This document shows, piece after piece, positions 1-9,000 of a DNA stretch of 64,000 nt. The first letter of the stretch is position 1; every line of letters begins with the position of its first letter. The translations under genes and the position numbers were made by a program. The notes under the pieces are model-generated. The model was not told the DNA's origin. It worked only from the letters and a program-made list of their open reading frames with translations, and searched no databases. Source of the stretch: JABSQH01 sp039177505. Lineage in GTDB: Bacteria > Actinomycetota > Acidimicrobiia > Acidimicrobiales > Ilumatobacteraceae. The stretch is from contig JBCDFR010000007.1 of the NCBI GenBank assembly GCA_039177505.1, forward strand, positions 1 to 64,000, read 5' to 3'.

Positions 1-185
1 CCGGAGTAGCCGTCGTCGAGACCGGCCATGATCTTGAGCAGGCTCGACTTGCCGGCGCCGTTGGAACCGAGCACGCCGATCTTCGCCCCCGGGTAGAACG
101 ACAGCGAGATGTTCTCGAGCACCGTCTTGTCGGGCGGGTAGTGCCGGGCGAGCTTGTACGCCTGGTAGATGAATTCGTGCGCCAT
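1..185 (-). CDS. ettA: EttA-type ABC-F ATPase, N-terminal part (runs off window)
   Basis: Only the first 61 codons are present; the gene continues beyond base 1. The reading starts MAHEFIYQAYKLAR and reaches a Walker A motif GSNGAGKSS preceded by LSFYPGAKIGVLG, a context I associate with EttA, the energy-dependent translational throttle ABC-F protein that binds the ribosomal E site. ABC-F proteins carry two ABC domains and no membrane segments; only the start of the first domain is visible. The ATG is chosen because translation from it matches the family N-terminus. Another ABC-F protein is possible, but FIYQAYKLAR followed by SFYPGAKIGV fits EttA best. Confidence 0.85.
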   Translation of the reverse strand, partial: MAHEFIYQAYKLARHYPPDKTVLENISLSFYPGAKIGVLGSNGAGKSSLLKIMAGLDDGYS

Positions 186-208
186 GAGGCCTCCGAGACT
201 ACGTGCCT

Positions 209-253
209 CCCCGAAATTCCGGGGATTCCGTGCGTATTGCGCACGTTCTCGCG
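209..253. repeat. Dispersed palindromic repeat, copy A
   Basis: Contains CCGGGGATTCCGTGCG followed five bases later by CGCACG (229-234 pairs with 240-245). The same core occurs at 9830-9883 and twice at 16917-17033. It lies between ettA and the flavin reductase gene, both on the minus strand, so it would sit 3' of the reductase gene. A transcription terminator, a REP-like element or a miniature mobile element are all possible. Confidence 0.6.
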
Positions 254-279
254 ACAAGAACCGCGCGAGCGGTGCGACG

Positions 280-777
280 TCAGTGGCGTTTGACGCCGCC
301 GTACTTCATGCGGGTGTCGCTCATCGCAGCCGCCCGGGCGTCGTCGTCGTTGATACCGGCGTCGACGATTTCGCCGACGAACAATGTGTGTGTGCCGAGC
401 TCCATCTCTTTGCGCACCGTGCAGTCCATCCAGGCAATCGCATCGTCGAAGATCGGCGCACCGGTGGTCGCCGCGTGGACCGGACGTCCGTTGAGGGTCG
501 CTCCGTCGTCGACGGCCGGCTTCGAGAACTTCACGAAGGGTCGAGTGTCGTCGCTGTTCCACAGGTTGATCGAGAACGCGCCGCTCGCGCTGATGAGCCG
601 ATGTGTCACGGCGCTGTTGTCGACGCCGATGCCGATCAGCACCGGCTCCATCGACAACTGTGTGATCCAGCTCGTGGTCATCGCGTTTCGTTCACCGTCG
701 TGGGCCGAGCCGACCAGCGCCAGAGCGTTGGGGATCTTCCAGGTCAGCTTGTTGAGCAGCTCGTCGGAAAGGGCCAT
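280..777 (-). CDS. Flavin reductase-like (FMN-binding split barrel) protein
   Basis: A 165-residue protein of the flavin reductase-like domain family, which binds FMN and often supplies reduced flavin to a partner monooxygenase or is itself an oxidoreductase. Visible family features are the N-terminal segment with NAMTTSWITQLSMEP (Thr-Thr-Ser flavin-phosphate loop) and PVLIGIGVDNSAVTHRLI, then GAFSINLWN. A longer frame extends to 882 but overlaps the divergent gene; the ATG at 777 has a TACCCT hexamer 7 nt upstream (785-790) and a clean family start (MALSDELLNKLTW). Substrate or partner cannot be told from the sequence; the neighbours are not an obvious pathway. Confidence 0.8.
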   Translation of the reverse strand: MALSDELLNKLTWKIPNALALVGSAHDGERNAMTTSWITQLSMEPVLIGIGVDNSAVTHRLISASGAFSINLWNSDDTRPFVKFSKPAVDDGATLNGRPVHAATTGAPIFDDAIAWMDCTVRKEMELGTHTLFVGEIVDAGINDDDARAAAMSDTRMKYGGVKRH

Positions 778-784
778 GGTCCTC

Positions 785-794
785 AGGGTAGGTT
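785..794. promoter_or_regulatory. Bidirectional promoter with overlapping -10 hexamers
   Basis: The ten bases AGGGTAGGTT contain TACCCT on the minus strand (785-790, 7 nt from the ATG at 777) and TAGGTT on the plus strand (789-794, 6 nt from the ATG at 801). The two hexamers share the central TA. Each start codon would be at or next to the transcription start, so both genes are probably transcribed as leaderless or near-leaderless mRNAs. Confidence 0.6.
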
Positions 795-800
795 GCGTCG

Positions 801-1583
801 ATGCCCGATGTTTCGTCGACCCCGGAGGTATCGGCGGCGCTCGACACGTGGCTGGCGGCACATGACGAGCTGGCTCCCGCAACGATCGAAGGGCTCTACG
901 TCGTTGGATCGGTAGCGCTCGATGATTGGACGCCGCACAGCGACATCGACGTCGTCGCGGTGGTCGCCGATCCGTCCGACCCCGACCTGTACGTAGAGCT
1001 CGCGGCGGCGCAGACTCGCGTCAGCGACCAGCTCGAGCGATCTGTCGACGGGCCCTATGTTGCGTGGGGTGACCTCGTGGTGCCGGCAATGGCGGTGCAG
1101 CGCCCGTGGGTCCTCGACGGGGAGTATCACGTCGACGGGGAGTCGTTCGAGATCAATCCGGTCACGTGGTACACGCTGGCCACCTACGGCCTGGCGATCC
1201 GCGGAGCGGCTCCCTCGACACTGGGAGTGGTGAGCGAGCTCGACGAACGCCGCGACTGGGTGCGCAGCAACGTCAACACCTACTGGCGCGGTGTCGGTGA
1301 ACGGTTGAGCGCAGCGTTGGCCGAGCGACCGGATGGTGAGTTCGACGGGGATGTCCTCGAATGGACGGTCCTCGGTATCGCCCGGATGTTGTTCACGTTC
1401 GAAACGGGCGACGTGACGTCGAAGAGTGCTGCAGGCCGATGGGCGGCCGAACGGCTGCCGTCGGATCGTGAGGTGTTCGAACGGGCCGTTGCCGTGCGGG
1501 CTGCGCCGGGAACCGTTGATCGGGCCACACTCGAGCGAGCGGCAGCCGTGACGATCGAGATCGCTGACGCGATCAACCGTTGA
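801..1583 (+). CDS. Nucleotidyltransferase with aminoglycoside-adenylyltransferase-like C-terminal domain
   Basis: A 260-residue protein. Near residue 30 it carries the polymerase-beta nucleotidyltransferase signature GSVALDDWTPHSDIDVV: the Gly-Ser pair followed by the Asp-x-Asp metal ligands. The rest, with the conserved-looking segments NTYWRGVGERL and TVLGIARMLFTFETGD, resembles the DUF4111/AadA C-terminal domain. Members of this group include aminoglycoside 3''-adenylyltransferases, but many chromosomal homologues have no demonstrated resistance role, so I make no resistance claim. The ATG follows TAGGTT by 6 nt. The 3' end overlaps the convergent gene by 11 bp. Confidence 0.75.
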   Translation: MPDVSSTPEVSAALDTWLAAHDELAPATIEGLYVVGSVALDDWTPHSDIDVVAVVADPSDPDLYVELAAAQTRVSDQLERSVDGPYVAWGDLVVPAMAVQRPWVLDGEYHVDGESFEINPVTWYTLATYGLAIRGAAPSTLGVVSELDERRDWVRSNVNTYWRGVGERLSAALAERPDGEFDGDVLEWTVLGIARMLFTFETGDVTSKSAAGRWAAERLPSDREVFERAVAVRAAPGTVDRATLERAAAVTIEIADAINR

Positions 1584-2511
1584 GTCGCTCGACCGTCTCG
1601 GCGAACTCGCGCACCGTGTCGCCGATGATGTCGGCAACCGGACGCACCGACTCGATGCGCCCGGCGACCTGGCCGCTCAGCGCGATCGCTGCGTTCATGT
1701 CGCCACCGAAGTAGAGGTCTTGCGGTGTACCGAAGTCGCCGAACACGTTGTGTTCAGCATCGACCAGCCCGGCGGTCCGGTCGGTGCGCAATGCACGCAG
1801 GGCGGGGGAGTGGCGTTGGTTGAGGAACACTGTGTCGGTCTCGGCGGCGTCGACGATCGCTTGTTTCCAGTTGCCGTGCACCGGTGACTCCGCAGCCGAC
1901 ACCATGCGTGTGCCCATCTGGACACCTTCGGCGCCGAGAGCGAACGCGGCGGCCATCGTGGCGCCGTCGGTGATCCCGCCGGCGGCGATGATCGGGACGT
2001 CAACCTTCGAGCGCACGAGTGGCAGCAGGACCATCGTCGACACCGGCGTCGGGCTCTTGAATCCACCGCCCTCGCCGCCCTCGACGACCAGGCCGTCGAC
2101 ACCTGCGTCCACCGCTTTGAGCGCCGCGTGCAACGTGGGCACGACGTGGTACACGGTGAGGCCGGCCTCTTTCAGGACCGGCGTGTACTTGGTCGGCGAG
2201 CCCGCCGACGTCGTGACGAACTTGACGCCCTGGTCGATGACGAACTCGGCGATCGCCGGATCGCGCACGAAGGCTTGCGCGATGTTCACGCCGAACGGAC
2301 GGTCGGTGAGGTCGCGCATCTTGCGGATCTCGTCCTTTACCGCGTCGAGCTCGCCCGATGACGTCTCGATGATGCCGCAAGCGCCAGCGGACGACACGGC
2401 CGATGCCAGCTGGGAGCGGGCGATCCAGCCCATCGGTGCTTGCACGATCGGGATGTCTACTCCGAGGTCGTGGGTCACTCGGTTGTCGAACGCGGCCGGA
2501 ACGTCGGTCAT
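1573..2511 (-). CDS. NAD(P)H-dependent flavin oxidoreductase / nitronate monooxygenase family
   Basis: A 312-residue TIM-barrel flavoprotein. Family features seen: the N-terminal IPIVQAPMGWIARSQLASAVSSAG, the VVEGGEGGG phosphate-binding loop in mid-protein, IIAAGGITDG followed by AFALGAEGVQMGTRM. Nitronate monooxygenases (2-nitropropane dioxygenases) oxidise alkyl nitronates with FMN; other members are enoyl reductases, and this sequence alone does not separate them. It starts 17 bp after the stop of the GH65 gene on the same strand and shows no promoter of its own, so the two are probably cotranscribed. Confidence 0.85.
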   Translation of the reverse strand: MTDVPAAFDNRVTHDLGVDIPIVQAPMGWIARSQLASAVSSAGACGIIETSSGELDAVKDEIRKMRDLTDRPFGVNIAQAFVRDPAIAEFVIDQGVKFVTTSAGSPTKYTPVLKEAGLTVYHVVPTLHAALKAVDAGVDGLVVEGGEGGGFKSPTPVSTMVLLPLVRSKVDVPIIAAGGITDGATMAAAFALGAEGVQMGTRMVSAAESPVHGNWKQAIVDAAETDTVFLNQRHSPALRALRTDRTAGLVDAEHNVFGDFGTPQDLYFGGDMNAAIALSGQVAGRIESVRPVADIIGDTVREFAETVERLNG

Positions 2512-2528
2512 CCAGCCATGATGGCCGC

Positions 2529-4799
2529 TCAGCCCACCGGGAGTCTCAGCGGCGCCGTCGCTGTCGCCCCGGGGTCGAGGTCACGTCGGTCGGTCGCCGC
2601 GAGTGTCAAGGGGATCGGCGCCGTGTTCGCGCGGTCGGCGGTGACGGTGACGGCGGTCGGGTCCACACTCACCTGCAACCGCTGTGCCCACACCGTGAGC
2701 CCGAACGCCAAGCGGTTCCAGCCGCGGGGAATCCGCGGGTCGATGACGAGCATGCCGTTCGCTACTTCGACCCCGCCGAATCCGTACACGGTCACGCTGT
2801 ATGCACCGGCGGTCGCCGCGGTGTGGATGCCGCCGATGAACGTGCCGCCGACCGCGGCGTGTTGCGTCGCCAACAGATCGATGGTCGCGGTGTCGAAGAA
2901 GTACTCCGCCGCCTGATCGAGGTATGCGTCGTCGAGTTCACCCAGGCGGGCGGCGACGCTGGCGTGCACCGAGTGGCTCAACGACGAACCATGGGCACAA
3001 CGTTGCTCGTAGTAGTCGTAGTTGGCGCGCTGCACGTCGAGCGGGAACGACCGGTCGACCGCGAACAGTTGGACGACGTCGGGTTGTTTGGACACCTGGG
3101 TGTGCACGGCCACCCCGTTCGGCCACCCCCAGTACTCCGCAGGGTCGATCAGGCGCTCGCGCACAGCGGCGGGCCGCGTGTCCTCCAACGCATAGAAGCC
3201 GTCGAACGCTTCGATCAGTCCAGTGTCCGGATCGACGGGCGGCACGTGGAGTGCGTCGTGGATGCGACGCCACGCAGAGCGTTCCTCGGCGGTGACACCG
3301 AGCCGATCGTTGAGCGCCTCGCGAGCGGCGGGCCGATGGGTGGCCAGCAGCTCGTCGATCTCGAGGGCGTGTCCGAGCGCCAGTCGACTGAGATGATTCG
3401 TGTATGCGTTGTTGTCGACGTTTTCGTGCCACTCGTCGGGTCCGAGCAACCGGATGATCTCGTAGCGCTTGCGCACCTCGTCGTACTTCACGAACGAGCG
3501 GAGGAATCGAGCCACTTCGAATGCGATCTCGGCACCGTGATCGGCGAGGAAGTCGAGGTCGTTGGTGGCCTCCCAGTAGCGCCATACGGCGCGGGCGATG
3601 TCGGGACTGACGTGCATCTGCCACACGTTGAAGTGATTGCGGATCGGCCGGCCGGTGAGCACGTCGGTGAAGAAGAAGTCGGGGCACAGTTCGTCGCCCG
3701 TAGTGCCGCTGATCCATGCGAAGTACGCGCCCTCGAACCCCAGTCGACGCGCCTTGCGCCGGGCGCCGTCGAGCGTTCGCCACCGGTACACCAAGATGTT
3801 GCGGGCGATCTCGGGTTCGGTGTGCAAGAACGCGAGCAGGTTGAACATCTCCTGGTCCCAGAACGCGGCGCCCTGGTAGGCCTGGCACGACAATCCACGG
3901 GCGCCGATCGGCAATCGGTCGCTGTGCGCTGGTGTGGCGATGCGGTTGTGCAACAGGCAGAACCGCAGGGCGGCCTGTGCCGCCGGGTCGCCGTCGATGC
4001 CGACATCGGCGTTTTGCCAGAACGCCTCCCACCGGAGCGCCGACGCAGCGAGCGCGGCGCGGTAGCCGAGGGTGATCGCAGCGTGCGCTGCGTCGGTGGC
4101 GCGTTGGCCTGGACCGATGTCATCGAGATCGTCGTTCGACGACGCAACACCCATGGCGCTTACGATCGTGGCGGCCGCGCCGTCGGCCGATGTCTCGTCG
4201 CGGCGAACCACCCAGATCTCGGCGCCGTCCTCGCCGGTCACACACCGCACCGCACCGTCGCCATCCCGCTCGATCGTGGCGAAGTGTTCACCGTTGAGCG
4301 ACCACACGTCGATGTCGATCGTGGTGTCGAAGTCGACGGTCACGCCGTCGCTGTCGGGAATCACCGTGACCTGTTGGGCGACCGTGTGGAGGTCTTCGAG
4401 GCTGGCGAATCGACGTACGGACACGCTGGCCGACTCCCCAGCGGCGGTCGACGCCCGCCAGCGCTGCGTGACCTCGGCAGTCGCCAGCGTGTACTCGACC
4501 TCGGCGGGTTGGCGTGCATCGAATTCGAGTGCGGCGCCGTCCAGCGTCATGCCGACGTAGAGCGCATTGGGCACGGTGCACAGCTCGCGCCACACTCCAT
4601 CGGCCATGTCGTAGGTATCGCTGACGACACAGCCCACGAAATCCGACGATCGCTGGTCGGGTCGTGTGCCGCGGTACCCGAGGTAGCCGTTGCCGACCAT
4701 GAAGTTCGACCCGATCGTGACGCTCCGCTCGAGAGTGGGTGCGGTGTCGACCACTTCCCACCCGGTGTCGGTACGCACGTGTTCGCCGATCGCGGTCAT
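2529..4799 (-). CDS. Glycoside hydrolase family 65 (disaccharide phosphorylase-like)
   Basis: A 756-residue protein with the layout of GH65 inverting phosphorylases (trehalose, maltose, kojibiose, nigerose phosphorylases): an N-terminal beta-sandwich beginning GNGYLGYRGT near residue 35, an (alpha/alpha)6 barrel containing FWDQEMFNLL, and the catalytic region LLGPDEWHENVDNNAYTN, where the Glu of DEWHE (about residue 455) is the expected general acid. Length is normal for the family. A longer reading to 5285 would overlap the divergent aldo/keto reductase gene; the ATG at 4799 starts MTAIGEHVRTDTGWEVVD and gives the usual N-terminus. Which disaccharide is used cannot be decided here; there is no adjacent beta-phosphoglucomutase gene. 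Confidence 0.88.
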   Translation of the reverse strand: MTAIGEHVRTDTGWEVVDTAPTLERSVTIGSNFMVGNGYLGYRGTRPDQRSSDFVGCVVSDTYDMADGVWRELCTVPNALYVGMTLDGAALEFDARQPAEVEYTLATAEVTQRWRASTAAGESASVSVRRFASLEDLHTVAQQVTVIPDSDGVTVDFDTTIDIDVWSLNGEHFATIERDGDGAVRCVTGEDGAEIWVVRRDETSADGAAATIVSAMGVASSNDDLDDIGPGQRATDAAHAAITLGYRAALAASALRWEAFWQNADVGIDGDPAAQAALRFCLLHNRIATPAHSDRLPIGARGLSCQAYQGAAFWDQEMFNLLAFLHTEPEIARNILVYRWRTLDGARRKARRLGFEGAYFAWISGTTGDELCPDFFFTDVLTGRPIRNHFNVWQMHVSPDIARAVWRYWEATNDLDFLADHGAEIAFEVARFLRSFVKYDEVRKRYEIIRLLGPDEWHENVDNNAYTNHLSRLALGHALEIDELLATHRPAAREALNDRLGVTAEERSAWRRIHDALHVPPVDPDTGLIEAFDGFYALEDTRPAAVRERLIDPAEYWGWPNGVAVHTQVSKQPDVVQLFAVDRSFPLDVQRANYDYYEQRCAHGSSLSHSVHASVAARLGELDDAYLDQAAEYFFDTATIDLLATQHAAVGGTFIGGIHTAATAGAYSVTVYGFGGVEVANGMLVIDPRIPRGWNRLAFGLTVWAQRLQVSVDPTAVTVTADRANTAPIPLTLAATDRRDLDPGATATAPLRLPVG

Positions 4800-4845
4800 C
4801 GCCGACAGTGTGGCACCAGCTCGCCGACGTACGGCGGCCGCGCAG

Positions 4846-4851
4846 TACGGT
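4846..4851 (+). promoter_or_regulatory. -10 element (TACGGT) of the aldo/keto reductase gene
   Basis: TACGGT ends 6 nt before the ATG at 4858, the spacing expected when the start codon is at the transcription start. Confidence 0.5.
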
Positions 4852-4857
4852 GCGCTG

Positions 4858-5748
4858 ATGCTGCCGACTATGCCCTTCGGGCGCACAGGACACGACTCCA
4901 CTCGACTGGTCTTCGGTGCGGCCGCACTCGGCGCGATGAGTCCCGAGCGTGCGATGACAACACTCGACGCGGTACTCGCTGCCGGCATCAACCACATCGA
5001 CACCGCTGCGATGTACGGCGCCTCCGAAGACCGCTTGCAGCCATGGCTTGCGGAACATCGCGACGAGGTCTTCTTGGCGACCAAGACGCGTGCTCGAGAC
5101 GGAGCAGGAGCGCGCGAGGAGTTGGAGCGTTCGTTGGAACGTATGGGTGTCGAGCGAGTCGACCTGATCCAGCTGCACAACCTGGTCGAGCCGGACGAGA
5201 TCGAGATCGCGTTCGCCGACGGGGGAGCGGTGGCGGCACTCGACGTCGCCCGCGACGAGGGCCTGACCGGCCACGTCGGCATCACCGCCCACGGACTGCG
5301 GGCGCCTGCTGCGCACCTCTCCAGCTTGCGACGCTTCGATTTCGCGTCCGTGCTGACGCCGCTGAACTTCTCGCTCCTCGAGATCGAGTCGTATCGCCGT
5401 GCACTCGATGAGCTGTTGGAGTACTGCGCCGATCATCGGGTCGCCGTGCAAACGATCAAGAGCGTCGCCCGGCGGCGGTGGGACGATCCCGAAGTGCCCC
5501 ACTTCAGTTGGTACGAGCCACTCGACGACAGTGGCGCAATTGCGCGCGCGGTCGCCCACGCGCTGTCGTTCCCGACGGTGTACGTGAACACCTCGAGCGA
5601 CGCTCGCCTGTTGCCGGCGACGATCGACGCAGCCGAACGTGTTGCGGCCGGTGATCTCGCCACCCCGACCGACGAGGAGCTACGCACCGACGTCGCGGAG
5701 TACGGCATCACCGCGCTCTTCGACGGCGCCGGCTTGGAACGTATCTAG
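4858..5748 (+). CDS. Aldo/keto reductase
   Basis: A 296-residue NAD(P)H-dependent oxidoreductase of the aldo/keto reductase fold. The catalytic tetrad can be traced: Asp in NHIDTAAMYGASED, Tyr in the same motif, Lys in FLATKTRARD and His in DLIQLHNL. It resembles the YhdN/predicted aldo-keto reductases that act on small aldehydes, but the substrate is unknown. The start is the ATG at 4858 (MLPTMPFGRTG); an upstream extension to 4690 runs through the divergent GH65 gene and lacks family similarity. The gene is divergent from GH65, with about 58 bp between their starts. Confidence 0.85.
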   Translation: MLPTMPFGRTGHDSTRLVFGAAALGAMSPERAMTTLDAVLAAGINHIDTAAMYGASEDRLQPWLAEHRDEVFLATKTRARDGAGAREELERSLERMGVERVDLIQLHNLVEPDEIEIAFADGGAVAALDVARDEGLTGHVGITAHGLRAPAAHLSSLRRFDFASVLTPLNFSLLEIESYRRALDELLEYCADHRVAVQTIKSVARRRWDDPEVPHFSWYEPLDDSGAIARAVAHALSFPTVYVNTSSDARLLPATIDAAERVAAGDLATPTDEELRTDVAEYGITALFDGAGLERI

Positions 5749-6058
5749 CGGTTGTTGATCGCAGCAGCTCGGCGGAACTCGGCGCCGCGGCGCACCGCGC
5801 CTCGGATGCCCACGCTGCGCTCGCGATTCGCATGGGTATCGATCTCGCGGCCGCCAGCACTTCACCCGGTTGTAGCTGCTCGCGAACATCTCACTGAACG
5901 TGGTGAAGGCCCACTGGGAGTGGTCAAGAGGGTCTGCGCCAGGATTCGATGTGGGTGGTATCATCGATCGGCGAGCCCGCCGTAGGTGGTCGCAATCTCA
6001 CCATCAGTGGTGTCGGGTGACGCCGGGGACGTCGCTGCTCCAAGAGTACGCTGGATGC
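5749..6058. other. 310-bp intergenic region before kgd, with weak traces of a decayed minus-strand ORF
   Basis: No intact gene is supported. On the minus strand, one frame from about 5964 reads DPLDHSQWAFTTFSEMF and SSYNRVK, and the next frame, after a shift near 5880, reads REIDTHANRERSVGIRGAV to a TAG at 5747-5749. This could be the end of a frame-shifted gene fragment, or chance in GC-rich DNA. The kgd promoter lies at the right end. Confidence 0.35.
6047..6052 (+). promoter_or_regulatory. -10 element (TACGCT) of kgd
   Basis: TACGCT ends 6 nt before the GTG at 6059. This supports that GTG as a leaderless start; no Shine-Dalgarno sequence precedes it. Confidence 0.5.
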
Positions 6059-9000
6059 GTGACCACCACTGATCTGCCCGACGAGGGACGCAGCGCCGAC
6101 TTCGGAGCCAACTCGTGGCTCGTCGAGGAGATGTACGAGCGGTTCGTCAGCAATCCAGAGTCGGTGAGCGATTCTTGGCGTGAGTTCTTTGCCGACTACC
6201 GCTCGCAAACCCCGACCGTTGCCGCCGCTGCTGCCGCGTCGCCCCATGTGCAGGCGGCCGTAGCCGAACATCGCGATCCCGACGTCCCGGGCGTGGTCGA
6301 GCCCGGGCCGCTGCACGCGCCTGCTGCCGGTGCAGCGCCTGCCGCCTCGCCGCCACCGGCGCCCGAGCCGGCCGCCAACGGTGCAGCAGCGGCCACCCCG
6401 CCGAAGCAGGAGACACCCGACGAGGAGCCACCTGGCAAGCCGATCCGCGGCGCCGGCAAGGCGATCGTTACCAACATGGAGAAGAGCTTGGGGGTACCGA
6501 CGGCGACCAGCTTCCGGAACGTTCCGGCCAAGCTGCTCGAGGTCAACCGCAAGGTGATCAACGGGTTTCGTGCCCGAAGCGGGCAAACCAAGGTCAGCTT
6601 CACCCACCTCATCGGGTACGCCATCGTGCGGGCCATCGCCGACGAGGTGCCGGCGATGAACAACACTTTTCTGGAAGGCCCTGACGGACCGCGCATCATC
6701 CGCAATGAGCACGTCAACATGGGCCTCGCGGTCGACGTCGCCAACGACGACGGCAGTCGTAACCTCGTTGTGCCGGTGCTGCGTAACGCCGAGGAGCTCG
6801 ACTTCGCCGGCTTCCTCGTGGCCTATGAGGAGATCATCCGCAAGGTCCGCAACAAGAAGCTGACCATCGACGACTTCCAGGGCGCCAACGTATCGCTCAC
6901 CAACCCGGGCACGATCGGGACGGTTCAGTCGGTGCCTCGCCTGATGCCTGGCCAAGGTCTCATCGTCGGTGTGGGCACGATCGACTATCCGGCCGAGTTC
7001 GAGGGCGCCGACCGTCGCAATCTCAGCCAGATCGGCATCAGCAAGGTCGTCACGGTCACCAGCACGTACGACCATCGCATCATCCAGGGTGCCGAGTCGG
7101 GTCTGTTCCTGAAGCGGGTGCACGAGCTGTTGCTCGGTGAACACGACTTCTACGAAGACATCTTCCACAGCCTCGACATGCCCTACGAGTCGGTGCAGTG
7201 GCGGCCTGACACCAACCCGATCGATCGCGAAGAGGCGATGCTGGCCAAGCAGATGGCCGTCGCCAAGCTGATCCGCGTGCATCGCGTGCGCGGACATCTC
7301 ATTGCGGACCTCGACCCGTTGCGTTGGAAAGAACCGCGCACGCCGAAAGAACTCGATCCCGCCACCTACGGCCTGACGATCTGGGACCTCGACCGTGAGT
7401 TCCTCACCGACGGCGTTGGTGGCGTCGACAAGATGCGGCTCGGCGACCTGCTTGGCGTATTGCGCGATGCGTACTCGCGCACCATCGGCGTCGAGTACAT
7501 GCACATCCAAAACACCGACGAACAGCGCTGGATCCAGGCCCACATCGAAGGTCCGAATCACGACTTCGACATGGGCGAGAAGATGCGCATCCTCGAGCGG
7601 CTGAACGCCGCCGAGTCGTTCGAGCGCTTCCTGGCCACCAAGTACGTCGGCACGAAGCGCTTCGGTATCGAAGGCGCCGAGTCGGCGATTCCGATCCTCG
7701 ACGAGATTCTCTCGAACGCAGCAGACGCGTCGTTCGATTCCGCCGTGATCGGTATGGCCCACCGTGGTCGACTCAACGTCTTGTCGAACATCATGGGCAA
7801 GAGCTACGAGGCGATCTTCTCCGAGTTCGAAGGCCACCTCGACCCCACGTCGGTGCAGGGCTCGGGCGACGTGAAGTATCACCTCGGCGCGAGCGGCAAG
7901 TACGTCAGCCCCGATGGCGCTGACATCCCGATCGAGTTGGCTGCGAACCCGAGCCACCTGGAGACGGTCGGCCCGCTGGTGATGGGGATGGCCCGGGCCA
8001 AGCAGGACCAGATCGAGCCGCCCGGTGCGTTCACCGTGTTGCCGCTCGTGATCCACGGCGACGCGGCGTTCGCCGGTCAAGGTGTTGTCGCTGAGGCATT
8101 CGCCATGAGCGATACGGGTGGCTATCGCATCGGAGGCACGATCCACCTGATCATCAACAATCAGATCGGGTTCACCACCGCGCCTCAGTACGCCCGCTCA
8201 TCGTTGTATTGCTCCGACGTCGCCAAGACCGTCCAAGCGCCGATCTTCCACGTGAACGGTGACGACCCGGAGGCGTGTGTACGGGTAGCCCGGCTCGCCT
8301 GGGAGTACCGCCAGGCCTTCCACAAAGACGTCGTGATCGACATGGTGTGCTACCGCCGCCACGGCCACAACGAAGGCGACGACCCGAGCTACACCCAACC
8401 GCTGATGTACAAGGCGATCTCGGAGCGGCGCAGCGTGCGCAAGCTGTATGTCGAGTCGCTTGTCAGGCGCGGCGACATCACCGTCGAGGAAGCCGAAGAG
8501 GCGCTTGGCGACTACAACGACAAGCTCCAGGTGGCGCTCGACGAAACCCGCTCGCAGGCTCCAGGCGAGATCACCGCAGCGCGTCCGCCGCGCGCGCTGG
8601 GCGTGTTGCCCCCCATCGCCACCGGAGTCGGGCGCCCCGAACTCGATCGGATCTTTCAGCAACTCACCGACTACCCCGACGGGTTCGAGATTCATCCGAA
8701 GCTCGCTCGTCAGTTCGACACGCGGGCCAAGATGTACTCCGACGGTGAGGTCGACTGGGCGTTGGCCGAAGCGATGGCGATCGGTTCGTTGGTCCTCGAA
8801 GGTCGCACGGTCCGTCTGGCCGGCCAGGATTCGCGGCGCGGGACGTTTAGCCATCGCCATGCCGCACTGATCGATTTCGAGTCGGGCACGCCGTGGATCC
8901 CGCTCAACGCGTTCGAGAGCGGCGACCGGGACGACAGAGGAAAGTTCTTCGTCTACGACTCGCTCTTGTCGGAGTACGCCGCGCTCGGGTTCGAGTATGG

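Noticed and set aside
801..1583. Calling the nucleotidyltransferase an aminoglycoside-resistance gene
   Set aside because: Family membership only; the substrate cannot be read from the sequence.
2403..5411. 1002-codon plus-strand open frame
   Set aside because: It runs antisense through the GH65 gene and has no recognisable motifs; it is a high-GC shadow.
5924..8146. 740-codon minus-strand open frame within kgd
   Set aside because: Antisense shadow of kgd, whose own frame carries all E1/E2 motifs.
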